Made by a program: the position numbers and the translations under genes
NCBI RefSeq assembly: GCF_048269205.1
Contig: NZ_JBLXJC010000001.1
Coordinates: forward strand, 434,001 to 498,000
Direction: 5' to 3'
Length of the DNA stretch: 64,000 nucleotides
DNA from: Emcibacter sp048269205
Lineage (GTDB): Bacteria > Pseudomonadota > Alphaproteobacteria > Sphingomonadales > Emcibacteraceae
Part shown: in pieces, positions 63,151 to 64,000 of the stretch
Numbering within the stretch: the first letter of the stretch is position 1
Layout of the letters: every line of letters starts with the position of its first letter
Notes under the pieces: model-generated
Told to the model about the DNA's origin: nothing
Databases searched by the model: none
The model's input: the letters and a program-made list of their open reading frames with translations, nothing else

Positions 63151-63161
63151 TTATAAATAAT

Positions 63162-63713
63162 CTATTTGTCGTATTTCAGGATGGTGATCCTGCTATCGCC
63201 ATAGGTTCGGAAGGTGAGCTCCTCAAGCCTGTCCGGGAAGTCCGGTTCTTCATCATGTGCGCATTCGGCGACCACCAGGCAGCCGTCCGCCAATGCTTTT
63301 TTAGAGAGCAGATTGTCGAGGGCCGGCCGGAGGAGATTCTTGTGATAGGGCGGATCAAGGAAGACCAGGCCGTAGGGTATCTCGGGGGCGGGCAGGCGGA
63401 TGGCGTCCATGCCGATACAGAGGCATTGTTCCTCTGCCTTGAGGAGCGTGATATTCTCTTTTACCAGCGTGAAAGACCGTCGGTCCTTGTCGGCGAAAGT
63501 CACATGGACTGCACCGCGGGACAGGGCCTCCAGTCCCAAAGCGCCGGTACCGGCAAAGGCGTCCAACACATGAAGCCCATTGAATTCGAGCCCGAGGCTG
63601 TTCTGCAGCAGGTTAAACAGTGTCTCCCGCATCCGGTCTGTGGTTGGCCGGATATGCTGGCCTGAAGGAGCCTTCAGCCTGCGGCCGCGGTATGTTCCGG
63701 CAATCAGCCTCAT
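63162..63713 (-). CDS. rsmD: 16S rRNA (guanine-966-N2)-methyltransferase
   Basis: RsmD methylates G966 of 16S rRNA. The 183-residue SAM-dependent enzyme starts MRLIAGTYRGRRLKAP, the family N-terminus. It has the SAM loop AFAGTGALGLEALSRG near residue 55 and the catalytic VFLDPPYHKN near 120. Its start overlaps the preceding gene by 4 bp. Confidence 0.96.
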   Translation of the reverse strand: MRLIAGTYRGRRLKAPSGQHIRPTTDRMRETLFNLLQNSLGLEFNGLHVLDAFAGTGALGLEALSRGAVHVTFADKDRRSFTLVKENITLLKAEEQCLCIGMDAIRLPAPEIPYGLVFLDPPYHKNLLRPALDNLLSKKALADGCLVVAECAHDEEPDFPDRLEELTFRTYGDSRITILKYDK

Positions 63714-64000
63714 TTTTTCCGGGGAGTTCTGGTGGGGGCTGGTTTGCGCTGGGCACCGCTGCTCTGCTTCCCGGCAGCTCTGGTTGCAGATTTACGTTCG
63801 ATCCTCTTTGCCAGGGAAGCGTCCGCCGCGGCCTTTTGGCGCTGCTTGCTATCCCGGCGCGGGTTCGCCCGGCCACCTGTTTTGGGCTTTGCCCTGGCCC
63901 AGCCTGTCTTTTGTTTCGGTTTGGGGGCCGGTTTTTTCTCCTCGGCCACTTCCACTCCACGAGCCACAAAGAAGGGGCGGCAGAGCTGATGCAGGGCGTC
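63710..64000 (-). CDS. C-terminal tail of a probable pseudouridine synthase (5' end beyond window)
   Basis: Only the last 96 residues are visible, and the frame is open to base 64000. It begins DALHQLCRPFFVARGVEV and becomes a very basic Lys/Arg/Ala/Pro-rich tail ending RTPRKK. In alphaproteobacteria the gene directly before rsmD is usually an RsuA/RluB-type 23S rRNA pseudouridine synthase with such a tail. The identity here is inferred from that neighbourhood, since the catalytic domain is outside the window. Confidence 0.5.
   Translation of the reverse strand, partial: DALHQLCRPFFVARGVEVAEEKKPAPKPKQKTGWARAKPKTGGRANPRRDSKQRQKAAADASLAKRIERKSATRAAGKQSSGAQRKPAPTRTPRKK

Overview
The window is a gene-dense, housekeeping-rich piece of an alphaproteobacterial chromosome. 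The evidence is the gene order: addA-trxA; folC-accD-trpABF-pyrF; ihfB-sppA-rpsA-cmk-aroA next to a TIGR02300-type acidic protein; hslVU divergent from hisB-DUF2628-hisH-hisA-hisF-hisE-HIT; ribF-ileS-lspA-DUF3035-M16-M16-mutL; and ccoNOQP-ccoGHIS. The species cannot be named from sequence alone. A marine or aquatic, motile, microaerobically respiring alphaproteobacterium fits. There are no rRNA genes, insertion sequences, prophage genes or CRISPR arrays.

Layout. 1-1232: end of addA and trxA. 1319-12625: a long minus-strand block for folate (folC), lipid precursor (accD), tryptophan (trpA, trpB, trpF), pyrimidine (pyrF, cmk), shikimate (aroA) and translation/nucleoid genes (rpsA, ihfB), with sppA and a LapA-type membrane protein. 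12831-16103: FYDLN acid protein, tRNA-Ala(GGC) and a TonB-dependent receptor. 16192-20278: a chemoreceptor and hslVU. 20524-25042: the histidine operon with a DUF2628 and a GNAT gene inserted, ending in a HIT hydrolase. 25143-33417: small secreted proteins (two are paralogues), a PAS_5 protein, an adenosine-kinase-like PfkB enzyme, an EI24 membrane protein, a lipoprotein, nth, DUF2244, a PhoA-type alkaline phosphatase, dapB and a cupin. 33396-41397: the complete cbb3 oxidase locus with its assembly genes and an FNR/FixK-type box upstream. 41767-43047: M19 dipeptidase. 43239-43655: a class-I cyclic-di-GMP (GEMM) riboswitch, a 57-residue ORF and a terminator. 44132-49385: a second-type TonB energising operon (DUF3450, long ExbB/TtpC-like, ExbB, ExbD, TonB, TPR) behind a long structured leader. 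49648-52431: a TipF-like degenerate EAL protein, a CheZ-like phosphatase and CheY. 52659-64000: MaoC hydratase, ribF, ileS, lspA, DUF3035, two M16 peptidases, mutL, rsmD and the tail of a gene that is probably a pseudouridine synthase.

Linked themes. The TonB receptor at 13.6 kb could be energised by the TonB/ExbBD operon at 44-49 kb. The chemoreceptor, CheY and CheZ-like protein belong to one motility pathway. The GEMM riboswitch and the TipF-like EAL protein both point to cyclic-di-GMP signalling. The most unusual items are the riboswitch that controls a tiny unknown ORF, the CheZ-like protein with four FliM-like putative CheY-binding motifs in its tail, and a cloverleaf-like inverted-repeat element between ccoP and ccoG.
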